Positions 27,051 through 36,814 are shown, numbered from the stretch's first letter. The stretch: DNA of 64,000 bases from Phenylobacterium sp. (GCF_030681155.1 NZ_JAUXXE010000065.1:1-64000), one strand, 5' to 3'. A program made the numbers and translations. The notes: a model not told the origin generated them from the letters alone.

Positions 27051-28187
27051 TCAGGTCAGAGCGGCCAACTCTTCCAGCCTGGCGGTGTAGCGCAGACCGA
27101 TGGCGCGGGTGCTGAAGTGGGTGTGCATGTGCCGACGCGCGCGCTGTCCCAGGGCCCGGGTTTCGGCTGGATCGTCCATCAGTTCGCCGATCAGCTGCAC
27201 GGCGTGGTCCACCGACGGGTCGGCCCAGACCTGGCCCTCGCCGAACAGATAGGCTCCCTCGGCCACCGGGATCAGCTTGTAGTTCACCAGCCGGCTGGTC
27301 TCGGGGGTCATGAATTCCAGATTGCCGGAATAATTGGTCGCCACCGCCGCCCGGCCCATGATCATCGCCTCGGCCGGGCCGCGGCCAAAGCCCTCGGCTC
27401 GGTGCAGCGACACGAAGACGTCGGCGCAGCGGACCAGGTTCTTGATCTCGTTGTCGGACAATTCGCGGGTGATCGACTGCACGCGGCTGCCCAGGGCGCG
27501 CAGCCGCGACTCCAGCGCCTTGCGGTCGGGATTCTGATCGTCGCCGCCTTTGTATTTCACCACCGCGTGCAGGGCCGAGTGGGGGCGTTCGGCCACCAGC
27601 TTCTCGAAAGCCTCCAGCATCGCGAACGGGTTCTTGCGTTCGGCGTAGGACGAGAAGTCGAAATAGAAGAGGCAGACGAAGGCGTCTTCCGGAATGCCGA
27701 AGTGACGGCGGCCGAGCAGCGCCGACACCGTCAACTCCACCGCTTGCGGCATGTGGATCACTGGCAGCTTGATGGTCGGTTCGATGGCTTCGAGGATGAA
27801 CTGGGACGGCGCCCAGACCTCGTCGAACCGTTCGAGGATCCGCGACCACGGCTCAGGGTATTTCGAGAGCTCCCAGGCCGGGTAGATGATGTTGTAGGCC
27901 CGTTCGAAGGCCGGGCCGGATCCCTGGTGCTCAAGCACGCCCATCGCCTGATCGACCTCGTTGGCGTTCAGGCAGAAGAAATTGACCTTCTCGCTCAGCC
28001 TTGGAACGACATGGCTGGAGAACTCCCGCTCGAAGTCGGGGTCCTTGCCGCGGTCCATGCCGTAGACGTCGAGCAGGCCGGGCGTGACGCCGGCCGCCTT
28101 GAAGGCGCGCCAGGCCGACCGGGCGTGCTCGGCCATGCCGATGGCCGAGAAGGGGTGGCCGATGAGGACGAGATCGGGATTGCTCAT
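27051..28187 (-). CDS. GT4-type glycosyltransferase (378 aa)
   Basis: Same layout as the enzyme at 20194. The acceptor half has YPAWELSKYPEPWSRIL and FDEVWAPSQFILEAI; the donor half has DVFVSLHRAEGFGRGPAEAMIMG (in outline) and ERKNPFAMLEAF. Its ATG overlaps the stop of the large upstream gene (ATGA at 28184-28187), so both are translated from one message. It probably acts on the same glycan as the upstream GT2-WbsX enzyme. It is convergent with the lipoprotein gene. Confidence 0.9.
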   Translation of the reverse strand: MSNPDLVLIGHPFSAIGMAEHARSAWRAFKAAGVTPGLLDVYGMDRGKDPDFEREFSSHVVPRLSEKVNFFCLNANEVDQAMGVLEHQGSGPAFERAYNIIYPAWELSKYPEPWSRILERFDEVWAPSQFILEAIEPTIKLPVIHMPQAVELTVSALLGRRHFGIPEDAFVCLFYFDFSSYAERKNPFAMLEAFEKLVAERPHSALHAVVKYKGGDDQNPDRKALESRLRALGSRVQSITRELSDNEIKNLVRCADVFVSLHRAEGFGRGPAEAMIMGRAAVATNYSGNLEFMTPETSRLVNYKLIPVAEGAYLFGEGQVWADPSVDHAVQLIGELMDDPAETRALGQRARRHMHTHFSTRAIGLRYTARLEELAALT

Positions 28188-31100
28188 GACGGGTCCAACA
28201 GGTCGGCGTCGGCGGCGTTCTTGACGGCTTCCAGCCAGGCGTGACCGAAGCGCTGATCGGGCTCGAGGTGCGCGCCCTCGCCCCATTCGTTCCAGGCGTT
28301 GATGAAGACGATGCGTTCCTCGCCGAAGTTCTGGCGGCGGGTCTCTTCGAACATCGCCTGGGTCCAGGCCTGGAAGGCTCCAGGGGTGGCGTGCTGGTAG
28401 TTCCAGCCGGCGTCCTGGCGCCTCGGCGTGTTGTCCCAGGAGGGCATCACGCCCCGGAACCGCTTGTGGGCGGGCGTGGCCGCGCCGAGGTAGTGGCGGA
28501 CCATCTGGCGATAGTCGTTCACTCGGCCCTCGAAGCGGGCGTTGTAGAGCGGGCCCGGCGGATGGATGAGCGCGCCGGCGCCGGCGGGCGGGAACTCCAC
28601 CGAGGCGTCGAAGCCTAGGCTCTCCGGATCGGTCTTGCCACCGGCCTTCTCTAGGCTCTCGACGAAGGCGAGGTAGATCTCGCCGACGCCGGCCTCGCGG
28701 CAGTGTTTGCGCCAAGCCTCGGCCCAGGCCTTGGCGTCGGGCAACAGGCCAGGACGATAGATCAGCACCAGCGGCTTGCCGTTGATACGGATGTAGTTGG
28801 GTTGGGTGAGATAGGGCTCCATCGCGGCGATGGAATCCTCGGCGTCGCCGGGCTCGTAGGTCTGGGCCAGCAGCACGTCGCGTTCCTGGCCGTCCCAGGT
28901 TCGGGTCCAGTTCTCGTTGGCCCAGCACAGGCAGAACGGGAAGTCGCTGGCCGTGCTTTGCAGCAGGGGCTCCAGCGGCTTTTCAAGGATGCGCCGGCCG
29001 CCGGTGAACCAATAGAAGTAGTGGCAGAAGCCGCCGATCCCGTAGCGCGCGGCCAGGGCGGCCTGGCGCTTCAACGTCTCGGGATTGGAGAGGTCGTAGA
29101 ACCCGAGGTCGGCCGGCACGTGCGGCTGATAGTGACCGCGATAATTGGGCAGGGCGCGGCTGACATTGGTCCACTCGGTGAACCCTGGCCCCCACCAGCG
29201 GTCGTTCTCCGGCACAGTGTGGAACTGCGGCAGGTGGAAGGCGATGGTCCGCACCTGGTTCAGGGCTTCCAGCCGCTCGCCCCAGCGCTCGACGAAGACC
29301 TGCTGGTTCTTGACGGCCAGCCGCTGCTTGAACCCGGCGTCGATCGAGTTGGACGTGATGCTCAGGTGGTGGACGATCTCCGAGGTCGGCTCGTAGATTA
29401 CCCGCAGGCCGCGCTCGCGCAGGCGGAAGCAGAGGTCGGCGTCTTCACTATAGGCCGGCGCGAAGGCGATATCGAAGCCGCCCAGTTCGTTGAACATCTC
29501 GCGGCGGACGGCCAGGCAAGCGCCCGAGGCGTAGTCCACCTCACGTCGCACGTTCCAGCGCGGCAGGCTCGGATCCTCGAACAGGCCGATCATCTCGGCC
29601 TTCCCATCGACCGCTATGCGGGCGCCGGCTTCCTGAAGGCGACCATCGGGGAACAGCATCTTGGGCGCGGTGGCCCCGACGTCCTTCTCCTCGCCGAACG
29701 GCGCCAGCAGGGCCGGCAACCAGCCGCGACGGACCTGGACGTCGTTGTTCAGGAAGATCACGAACTCGCCTCGCGCGGCCTGGGCGGCGCGATTGCAGGT
29801 GCGGATGAAGCCGAGATTCTCGGGATTGGTGAGCAGCGTCAGGCCGGCGATCTTGGCCAGGACCTGGCTGGTGGCGTCGCTGGAGGCGTCATCGATGACG
29901 ATGACCTCGCTGGTCTCCAAATCGCCGCCGGCCTTCAGGGCCGCCAGGCATTCCAGCGTGAAGGTCAGGTTGTTGAAGGCCGGGATGATGATCGAGGCGA
30001 CCGGCTTGGCTACGACGTCGAAGGCCAGGTCGGCGGCGGCCTTGTCGATCTCGCGCTCGGTGACCTTGATAAGGTCGAGCGGCTTGACCTTCACCCCGCC
30101 GATCTCGCGTTCGCGGATGCGCTGCTTGGCGGCGGTGAGATCGCGATAGGCCTGGAGGTCGTAGGCGCCCGGATCCCTGGCGCGGCCGGCGTTGCGGAGC
30201 TGTTCGAACAGGCCTGCGTCACCTGACATGCGTGCGCCCGACGGGGTCGGCTCCGGCTTGGGCGTGCGCGACAGTACCCAGTGCTCCAGCGACGAAATCG
30301 GCTGCTCGGCGGCGGCCGGGTTCTCGATCAGGTAGCTGAGCTCGTTGAAATCGGCGGCCGGCGAAACGCCCTCGAATGCGCCCTCGGTCAGGTAGTGGAC
30401 GACGGGATGCACGCCGTCCGGGGTCTGGCCCTGCTGTTCGAGATAGAAGGCGGTGTCGAAATGGATGCTGGGATCGCGGCGCTCTTGCGTGCCGTTGGTC
30501 AGGAAGTAGGCGAGGGGGCTGCTGCCGAGCGGGGCCGCGTCGCGATAGCGGTCCATATACCATCCGGCGTCGAACAGCGGATGCGGGCTGCGGCCCTCGG
30601 CGGCGCCGCTGGCGACGTAGTGGAGCAGGGGCGCGGCGTCGGTTTCGGCGACGTCGGGATTGGTCGCCAGATACCAGCGCCCGGAGAACAGCGGGTGGGG
30701 CTCATAACCCTTGCGCCAGCCCTCGCGCAGATAGTGGACGAGTGGGTTCTCGCCGGAGGCGGCGACTTCCTCGGCCTGGCCGACATAGTAACGGACGTCG
30801 AACAGCGGATGGGGATCAAAGCCCTCGATCGCGCCCTTATGGACGAAGTGCTGCAGGGCCGAGAGGCCGGTGGCGGCGATCTTCACCGCGTGGCGGCTGC
30901 GATAGTCCTTCAGGTCGAACAGCGGGTGCGGATCGCGCCCTTCCTTGTCGCCGGCCACCAGATAGTGGGCCAGCGGCGCCCAGCGCGAGCCGATCAGGTC
31001 GGTGTTCTTTTCCAGGTACCAAGCCTGGTCGAAGAGGGCCTTGGGATTGACGCTCGCGTCCGGGCCGGCGCGCACATAGGAGATAAGGCCGCTGACGCCG

Positions 31101-31381
31101 CCGCCATCGCGGCCGATGCCCCGGTTCAACCGGAAATCCCACAGGCCCGAACGCGCGAGCAGCGCCGCGCGACCTGGCCACTTGCCGCGGGCCAGCATAA
31201 TGTCGAAGCGTTGTTCGGCAGGGCCCTTCTCGGACAGCCCGACCCGGCGCGCCGCAGCCTTGCGGAAGCGGTTCCAGCGATCCTCGGCGGCCACCCGGCG
31301 GGCGCGATGCAGGTCGCGCCGCTTGGCCAACAGGAGATCGGCGAGCGAGTCTTGCTCGGGAGTTTGGGTGTCGTTTGCCAA
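28184..31381 (-). CDS. Repeat-bearing GT2 plus WbsX bifunctional glycosyltransferase (1065 aa)
   Basis: Three parts are visible. First, residues about 117-373 hold seven repeats of about 38 residues, each with F-D-x3-Y near the start, HYL in the middle and EGRDPHPLF at the end. Second, about 462-680 is a GT2 domain (SIIIPAFNNLTFTLECL, VIDDASSD, FLNNDVQVRRG). Third, about 720-1055 is a WbsX-type domain (FHLPQFHTVPENDRWWGPGF, NAWNEWGEGAHLEPD). GT2-WbsX fusions are found in O-antigen loci. The repeats also occur in the genes at 32577 and 35570. It follows a sulfotransferase gene by 23 bases. Confidence 0.87.
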   Translation of the reverse strand: MANDTQTPEQDSLADLLLAKRRDLHRARRVAAEDRWNRFRKAAARRVGLSEKGPAEQRFDIMLARGKWPGRAALLARSGLWDFRLNRGIGRDGGGVSGLISYVRAGPDASVNPKALFDQAWYLEKNTDLIGSRWAPLAHYLVAGDKEGRDPHPLFDLKDYRSRHAVKIAATGLSALQHFVHKGAIEGFDPHPLFDVRYYVGQAEEVAASGENPLVHYLREGWRKGYEPHPLFSGRWYLATNPDVAETDAAPLLHYVASGAAEGRSPHPLFDAGWYMDRYRDAAPLGSSPLAYFLTNGTQERRDPSIHFDTAFYLEQQGQTPDGVHPVVHYLTEGAFEGVSPAADFNELSYLIENPAAAEQPISSLEHWVLSRTPKPEPTPSGARMSGDAGLFEQLRNAGRARDPGAYDLQAYRDLTAAKQRIREREIGGVKVKPLDLIKVTEREIDKAAADLAFDVVAKPVASIIIPAFNNLTFTLECLAALKAGGDLETSEVIVIDDASSDATSQVLAKIAGLTLLTNPENLGFIRTCNRAAQAARGEFVIFLNNDVQVRRGWLPALLAPFGEEKDVGATAPKMLFPDGRLQEAGARIAVDGKAEMIGLFEDPSLPRWNVRREVDYASGACLAVRREMFNELGGFDIAFAPAYSEDADLCFRLRERGLRVIYEPTSEIVHHLSITSNSIDAGFKQRLAVKNQQVFVERWGERLEALNQVRTIAFHLPQFHTVPENDRWWGPGFTEWTNVSRALPNYRGHYQPHVPADLGFYDLSNPETLKRQAALAARYGIGGFCHYFYWFTGGRRILEKPLEPLLQSTASDFPFCLCWANENWTRTWDGQERDVLLAQTYEPGDAEDSIAAMEPYLTQPNYIRINGKPLVLIYRPGLLPDAKAWAEAWRKHCREAGVGEIYLAFVESLEKAGGKTDPESLGFDASVEFPPAGAGALIHPPGPLYNARFEGRVNDYRQMVRHYLGAATPAHKRFRGVMPSWDNTPRRQDAGWNYQHATPGAFQAWTQAMFEETRRQNFGEERIVFINAWNEWGEGAHLEPDQRFGHAWLEAVKNAADADLLDPS

Positions 31382-31404
31382 GGCTTTAAATCTCAGGGGG
31401 CTGA

Positions 31405-32424
31405 CTAGCGTCCGGCCAGGGCCGTGTCGACCACGGCCTCTATGCGCGCGCGTTCCTGACGCAGGAGAGCGAGTTCGCTTTCCAGGGCTTCCATGCGCTT
31501 GCGCTCCACCTCGGCGAGCTGGCGCTCATAGAGGAGCTCGGCGCGGGTGGAGTCGAGCGCGCTGGTCACGGGGGAGACGAAGACGCCCATCTGGGCCTTC
31601 ATTTCCGCGATCTGGGCCGCGGCGCGATCAAGCACCGCGTGGTCCGGCGATTGGCCTGCGGCGGCGGCGTTGAACCAGTCCAGCACGCTTTGAGCCAGGG
31701 TCCCGACCAGCGGGACCGAGGCGAGGTTCCCATCGCCGTCGTTGTGGCGCAGGTCTTTGGTGAGGAAGCCGTCGATCTGCTCGGCGGCGCGCGCGCTCAT
31801 GCGCGGCAGCGGCGCGCCATGGGCCTTTTCGAGGGCGGCGACTTCGGCGCGCCAGTCGGTCAGCAGCCCGTCATAGGAGACGAATGCGCGCGGCAGGTCG
31901 CGGGTGTGGGCCTCGGCCGCCAGCATGTAGATCGTCCAGAGCAGGACCGACTTCTCGACCGGGAAGGCGTCGCGCCGGGACAGCGAACCGGCGACTGCGA
32001 GCGGGCCGCGCACCGGGATCACCACACGGGCCGGCATCTGGGCCGCGTCCAGCACCTCGCGCCACATCGGCAGCAGGACCGAAACGCGAGGATCCTTCAG
32101 CAGCGGATGCAGGGCCTCGCCGAACTCGGCGCGGAACAGCGCCACCGCACGCTCGCGCCAGGCCGCTTCGTCCTGCGGCGCCAGGGGCGAATAGGGCAGG
32201 TTGAAGGGGTCGTCCCAGGCCGTGCCGCCGGCGCGCAGGCGCTGGTCGTTGAAGACTGAGATCTTCCAGGGTTCGAAGTAGCCCTTGGCGTTGTGCTCGT
32301 CGCCCGGCATCACATTGTCGGGCAGTTCGGCCCCGGCCAGCGCCAGCAATTGCGCCGTCGCAGAGGTGCCGGACCGGTGCATGCCCAGGACGAGATAGGC
32401 TGATCGCTCGGAGGTGGTTTGCAT
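31405..32424 (-). CDS. Sulfotransferase-like protein with C-terminal coiled coil (339 aa)
   Basis: The PAPS 5'-phosphosulfate loop is VLGMHRSGTSATAQLL (about 12-27), and the 3'-phosphate site is IPVRGPLAVAGSLSRRD (about 130). The last 50 residues (AELLYERQLAEVERKRMEALESELALLRQER, in outline) form a coiled coil. It would transfer sulfate from PAPS to a sugar or protein acceptor. It is the first gene of the minus operon that continues into the GT2-WbsX and GT4 genes, which suggests the glycan is sulfated. The coiled coil may dock it to partners. Confidence 0.82.
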   Translation of the reverse strand: MQTTSERSAYLVLGMHRSGTSATAQLLALAGAELPDNVMPGDEHNAKGYFEPWKISVFNDQRLRAGGTAWDDPFNLPYSPLAPQDEAAWRERAVALFRAEFGEALHPLLKDPRVSVLLPMWREVLDAAQMPARVVIPVRGPLAVAGSLSRRDAFPVEKSVLLWTIYMLAAEAHTRDLPRAFVSYDGLLTDWRAEVAALEKAHGAPLPRMSARAAEQIDGFLTKDLRHNDGDGNLASVPLVGTLAQSVLDWFNAAAAGQSPDHAVLDRAAAQIAEMKAQMGVFVSPVTSALDSTRAELLYERQLAEVERKRMEALESELALLRQERARIEAVVDTALAGR

Positions 32425-32576
32425 CTTCGCTGCTCTCGCCGTCCCGCCCCCGCGGCCCATTCGCCGCCCCGCTGTATGGCCGCTCGCGCCCTGCCGCAAG
32501 GGCGGGACCATTGATCAGGCCGTTCTTCTGATGCAAACCACGCCTCGGGCTTGGCGTCGCACGGGAACATCACAGC

Positions 32577-34472
32577 ATGGCCGCCGTGGCCACACCAGAT
32601 CGCGTCAACTATGTGCTCGCCTTGGCGGTGGACGCTGATTTCTACAAGCAAACCAACCCTGGCTTGGGCCTGGCCGACGTCGATCCGGTCTTGCACTACG
32701 GCGAGGCTGGGTGGCTCGAGGGCCGTGACCCAGCGCCCTGGTTCTCCACCCGCGACTATCTGGCGCGCTATCCCGATGTGGCCGCTGCGGGCGCCAATCC
32801 GCTCGTCCACTACCTGACCGCCGGCTATCGCGAGGGGCGGGAGATCGTCGCCTCTGCGCAGGCCGCGGCCTATCACGCCATGACCGAAGCCGACCGCCGG
32901 GCGGTCGCCGCAGGGATCATCAGCCGCGAGGAGCGGGCGCTCGCCGCCCAGTTCTTCGATCCGCAATACTATCTGACCATGTACCCCGATGTGGCGGCCT
33001 CGGGCGGCGACCCGCTGGACCATTTCCTGAGCCACGGTTGGCGCGAGGGGCGTGATCCGAGCAACGACTTCTCGGTGTCCGACTACTTCGAGCTCAACCC
33101 TGATGTCGCCGCCAGCGGCGTCCACCCGTTCCTGCACTATGTCACCACGGGGCGCGGGGAGGGACGGCTGGCCAGGGCGCGTCTGGGTTTCCGTCACGAT
33201 GTGCTGGCCAACCTGAAAACGTTCGAAACCCGCTTGGCCGATTCGACCGCCTGGGCGCAGCCGATGGAACTGTCGCCGGTCAGCGAGCTGATCGCCGCGA
33301 TGGGCAAGGCGCGCCCGCGCGGACTGCACGTGACCTTCAGCCAGGACGACTACAGCCGTTCGGTCGGCGGCTCGCAGCTCTGCGTGCAGCGCGAGTCTGC
33401 CGAGTTCGCGTTGCTGGGCCGCAACCATCTGCATGTTCATCCCGCCAACGGCTGGCCCATCGTTCGCAACGGCCCGACCCAGACCCCGATGGGCGTACTG
33501 TGGAATGGCCAGAGCGTCGGGGTGTTCACGCCGCCCGCCATTGTCGAGGCGATGAAGGCCTGGGCGCAGCATGGCGAACCGCATAGCTTCGCGATCCACA
33601 ATATGCTCGGCCACTCCAGTCGCGATGTGATCGACATCGTCCGGGCCGGGGGCATGAACGCCGGCTATTTCTGGCTGCACGACATGGGCAGTCTTTGCGT
33701 CGGCATCCATCTGCTTCGCAACGACGTGGAAAATTGCGGCGCGCCCCCCGCCGGCAGCCCTGCCTGCTCGATCTGCGTCTATGGCGATTGGCGCCGCGCC
33801 CAGGTGCGCGAGCATCAGCTGCTGTTCGATCGCCTCGAGCTCACCGTCGCTTCGCCATCAGCCGTGGCGCTGGAAACCTGGCGCGCCGGCGGCTCGCTCG
33901 ACGCCCAGGCCGAGGTCGTCACGCCGCTCGCAAAGCTGGTTCCGACCGCCCGGGTCGCGGCGTCGGCCGAGCCGGACGGGGTGTTCCGCTTCGCCTTCCC
34001 AGGCACGCCGTCCGTCCACAAGGGCTGGCCGATCTTCCGCGATCTGGCGGCCCGGTTCGCTCATGACCCCCGTTACGCCTTCATCCACCTGGCCAGCGCG
34101 CCGGTGGCAGGATCCCTCGCCCAGCATCACCCGGTCACTGTGACCGCTGAGCGGCCCTTCGCCATGCGGCAAGCCCTGGAAGAGCTTTCCATCGACGCGG
34201 CCATGGTCTGGTCGCTGTGCCTGGAAACCTTCTCCTTCGTGTCGTACGAGGCCGCCTCCGCAGGCGTGGCGGTGATCACCGGCCCTGACAGCGGCAATGT
34301 CGCGGTCTTCGCCAGTCAGGGTGAATACGGCGTCGTCCTGCCCGACGAGCATCAGCTCGAAGCCTGGTTCGAAAGCGGGGAAATCCTGAAGCTGGCGCGC
34401 GCGCGGCGGAACCGAGAGATCTATGACCTGAGCTTCAGCAAACTCACGGCCGAACTTGTGGAGGCCGCGTGA
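32577..34472 (+). CDS. Repeat-bearing GT-B-like glycosyltransferase (631 aa)
   Basis: Four repeats of the family seen at 28184 lie in residues about 18-205; clear ones are DYLARYPDVAAAGANPLVHYL and YYLTMYPDVAASGGDPLDHFL, each followed by 'G..EGR'. The rest resembles a GT1/GT4-type transferase: HVTFSQDDYSRSVGGSQL near 255, FAFPGTPSVHKGW near 475, and the donor-site-like ETFSFVSYEAASAGVAVIT near 560. The family-typical E-x7-E is only partly kept, so activity is not certain. It leads a plus-strand operon with the genes at 34469 and 35570, divergent from the sulfotransferase gene. Confidence 0.75.
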   Translation: MAAVATPDRVNYVLALAVDADFYKQTNPGLGLADVDPVLHYGEAGWLEGRDPAPWFSTRDYLARYPDVAAAGANPLVHYLTAGYREGREIVASAQAAAYHAMTEADRRAVAAGIISREERALAAQFFDPQYYLTMYPDVAASGGDPLDHFLSHGWREGRDPSNDFSVSDYFELNPDVAASGVHPFLHYVTTGRGEGRLARARLGFRHDVLANLKTFETRLADSTAWAQPMELSPVSELIAAMGKARPRGLHVTFSQDDYSRSVGGSQLCVQRESAEFALLGRNHLHVHPANGWPIVRNGPTQTPMGVLWNGQSVGVFTPPAIVEAMKAWAQHGEPHSFAIHNMLGHSSRDVIDIVRAGGMNAGYFWLHDMGSLCVGIHLLRNDVENCGAPPAGSPACSICVYGDWRRAQVREHQLLFDRLELTVASPSAVALETWRAGGSLDAQAEVVTPLAKLVPTARVAASAEPDGVFRFAFPGTPSVHKGWPIFRDLAARFAHDPRYAFIHLASAPVAGSLAQHHPVTVTAERPFAMRQALEELSIDAAMVWSLCLETFSFVSYEAASAGVAVITGPDSGNVAVFASQGEYGVVLPDEHQLEAWFESGEILKLARARRNREIYDLSFSKLTAELVEAA

Positions 34473-35512
34473 AGGTCACCTGCTTTTCCAGCTTCACCTT
34501 CGCCTATCTGAACCGGGCGCGCGTGCTCTATTCGACCCTGCGCAAATTCCACCCTGATTGGAATTTGGTCGCCCTGATCACCGACGAGCCCCCGCCCGGC
34601 TTCCGCTTCGACCCCGCCAGCGAACCCTTCGACCAGGTGGTCTACGCCCAGGACCTCGGCATCCCTGACTTCAAGGCCTGGCTGTTCAAGCATGACGTCG
34701 TCGAAGTCTGCACCGCGGTGAAGGGGCCGTTCCTGCATCAGGCCTGCGCCACGGACGCCGACGTCGTGATCTATCTCGATCCGGATACGGCGCTGTTTTC
34801 CAGTCTCTCGCCGCTGCTTGAGCTGCTGGCGGCCAACGACATCCTGCTGACCCCGCATCTGGTGGACGCCAATACCGACCACCAGGCGATCTTCGACAAT
34901 GATCTCTCGGCCTCGCGGACCGGGATCTTCAATCTCGGCTTCGTCGCGGTGAAGGCCGGCGGCGAGGGCGCTCGGTTCGGCCAGTGGTGGAACGATCGGC
35001 TGCTGGAGTTCTGCTATGATGACATTCCGATGGGATTGTTCGTCGACCAGAAATGGTGCGACCACGTCCCGGCCCTGTTCGACAAGGTCAAGGTCGTCCG
35101 CGATCCCGGGTACAATGTCGCCAGTTGGAACCTGAGCCAACGGCAGGTGGCGATCGGTCGCGACGGGGCGATCATCGTCAACGGCTCGCCCCTGCGCTTC
35201 TGGCACTTCACCAAGCTCGGCCCCACGGGCGATGCGATGACCAAGCGCTACGCCGGCGACAACCACGCGGTCTATGAGATCTGGCGCTGGTATAAGGAGC
35301 AGGTCGCCGCGGCGAGCGAGACGGCCATCCCAGAGCGCTACTGGGCCTACGGCGTCTATGGCGACGGGACGCCTATCACCAAGGCCCACCGGCTGATCTG
35401 GCGCGACCGCGCCGATCTGCGCGCGCGCTTCCCCGACCCCTTCAGTGTGGCCGGCGGCGGCTATCTGGGCTGGCTGATGGACGAAGGCCTGGCCGAGCGG
35501 CCGGCCGCTTGA
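34469..35512 (+). CDS. GT-A fold glycosyltransferase, GT8-like (347 aa)
   Basis: The metal site is DPD at 104-106 (VIYLDPDTALF). Further motifs shared with the larger protein at 21432 are LTPHLVDANTD, GIFNLGFVAVKAGGEG, FVDQKWCDHVPALF and a late FWHFTK with the metal-binding His. The GTG start overlaps the upstream stop (GTGA at 34469-34472). It is a cytoplasmic enzyme expected to add one sugar residue. The absence of the long C-terminal region found in its paralogue shows that the GT-A domain is a separable module. Confidence 0.83.
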   Translation: MKVTCFSSFTFAYLNRARVLYSTLRKFHPDWNLVALITDEPPPGFRFDPASEPFDQVVYAQDLGIPDFKAWLFKHDVVEVCTAVKGPFLHQACATDADVVIYLDPDTALFSSLSPLLELLAANDILLTPHLVDANTDHQAIFDNDLSASRTGIFNLGFVAVKAGGEGARFGQWWNDRLLEFCYDDIPMGLFVDQKWCDHVPALFDKVKVVRDPGYNVASWNLSQRQVAIGRDGAIIVNGSPLRFWHFTKLGPTGDAMTKRYAGDNHAVYEIWRWYKEQVAAASETAIPERYWAYGVYGDGTPITKAHRLIWRDRADLRARFPDPFSVAGGGYLGWLMDEGLAERPAA

Positions 35513-35569
35513 CAGCGCTTGGCCCGCGCCCGACACGAGGCGAGCAATATCAAGGAGGGCCCGGCCATC

Positions 35570-36814
35570 ATGGCGGCCGATAATCTGGCCCAGCAGGCCG
35601 AGGGGGAAGCAGCCCCCGCGCTCATCGACAAGCTTGAAGTCCTGGCGCGGCGCTACACCGCCGCGCGTGGCGACTTCCAGCGTTCGGAGGTCGATGAGGC
35701 CCTGAACCGAACCCGTCTTGGCGTGGCGCTCGCCGACGCCATGCTGGCGCGAGCCCGGGTCGAACAGGAAGCTCGGGATATCGCGCTGGTCGGCTATCGC
35801 GCGGCCGCCGCGAGATTTGCGCGTCCCCGCCGCCGCAATCGCGTGGCGCGGGGGATCGACCGCGTCCTGGATCTCGGCCGTTCGTCCGGGCGCGCGATGG
35901 TCATTGCGCGCTCAGGCGTCTGGGAAGGGGGCGATTTGCGCGCCATGGCCGCCTATGCGCGGCGCGGCGCCGACCCGGCCGTCCAGCCGTCAGCGATCTT
36001 CGACCAGGCTTGGTACTTGAAGGGGCGGGCTGATCTGGCCGGCTCACGCAACAGTCCGCTGGTCCACTATCTGTTGCATGGCGGCGCGGAGGGCGCGAGC
36101 CCGCACCCTTTGTTCGACTCCGGCTACTATGCGAGCCGCAACGCCGCCGACTTGGCCGCGACCGGCCTGACGCCCCTGGAGCACTTCGTGCGTGTCGGAG
36201 CCGCCGAAGGCCGCGATCCGCATCCGCTGTTCAGCATCGGCCATTATGTTCGCCAGGCGCCGGACCTGATCGCCTCAGGCGGCAACCCGATCACCCACTA
36301 TCTGCAAGTGGGCTGGCGCCGCGGTCTCAGCCCGCACCCACTATTTGCGGCGGACTTCTACGCGGCTCAGATCGGCGCCGGCGGACCCGAGGTCGCGCCG
36401 CTGGTTCACTATCTGACTGAGGGCGTGTTCAACGGTCTTCGTCCCCATCCGCTCTTCGATCCAGCTTGGTATCGCGACCAGAACCCGGACGTGATCGACG
36501 GCGGCTTCGAACCGCTAAGCCACTATGCGGCGGCGGGCGGGGCCGAAGGGCGTCATCCGAGCCCGTGGTTCGACGCGCATCGCTATGGCGCCCAGCGTGG
36601 CGTGGATCTGCCGCCTGGCGTCAATCTGCTGGTGGACTATCTGCAGGGCGGAGCCTGGAGCATCGGCGAGCCGTGGCCAGGCAAGACCACCATCGCCTTC
36701 CTGGCGGCCGCTTCGGAGCTGGCGCTCTCGGGCATGACCCCGCTGGAGCATTGGGCCCGGCAGGGCGACCTTCAGACACCCAGCGCCTTAAGCCCGGTCC
36801 AGACCTCGCGGTAG
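35570..36814 (+). CDS. Stand-alone repeat protein, no enzymatic domain (414 aa)
   Basis: A helical, basic N-terminus (about 1-130) is followed by seven repeats of about 38 residues (about 138-405), each patterned F-D-x3-Y ... P-L-x-HYL-x2-G-x2-EG-x2-PHPLF. Both its N-terminal end (VIARSGVWEGGDL...IFDQAWYLKG) and its last repeat (TPLEHWARQG) align with the same places in the GT2-WbsX protein at 28184. It is therefore that protein's N-terminal half without the transferases. AAGGAGGG lies before the ATG at 35570. The likely role is a scaffold or binding partner for the glycan enzymes. It overlaps the convergent gene by 43 bases. Confidence 0.72.
   Translation: MAADNLAQQAEGEAAPALIDKLEVLARRYTAARGDFQRSEVDEALNRTRLGVALADAMLARARVEQEARDIALVGYRAAAARFARPRRRNRVARGIDRVLDLGRSSGRAMVIARSGVWEGGDLRAMAAYARRGADPAVQPSAIFDQAWYLKGRADLAGSRNSPLVHYLLHGGAEGASPHPLFDSGYYASRNAADLAATGLTPLEHFVRVGAAEGRDPHPLFSIGHYVRQAPDLIASGGNPITHYLQVGWRRGLSPHPLFAADFYAAQIGAGGPEVAPLVHYLTEGVFNGLRPHPLFDPAWYRDQNPDVIDGGFEPLSHYAAAGGAEGRHPSPWFDAHRYGAQRGVDLPPGVNLLVDYLQGGAWSIGEPWPGKTTIAFLAAASELALSGMTPLEHWARQGDLQTPSALSPVQTSR

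Noticed and set aside
28703..30226. A 507-codon plus-strand frame inside the GT2-WbsX gene
   Set aside because: Its protein has no domain sense; the opposite strand encodes recognisable GT2 and repeat motifs.
32577..33815. A 501-codon minus-strand frame through the start of the repeat glycosyltransferase gene
   Set aside because: No domain sense; the plus strand shows clear repeats and transferase motifs.
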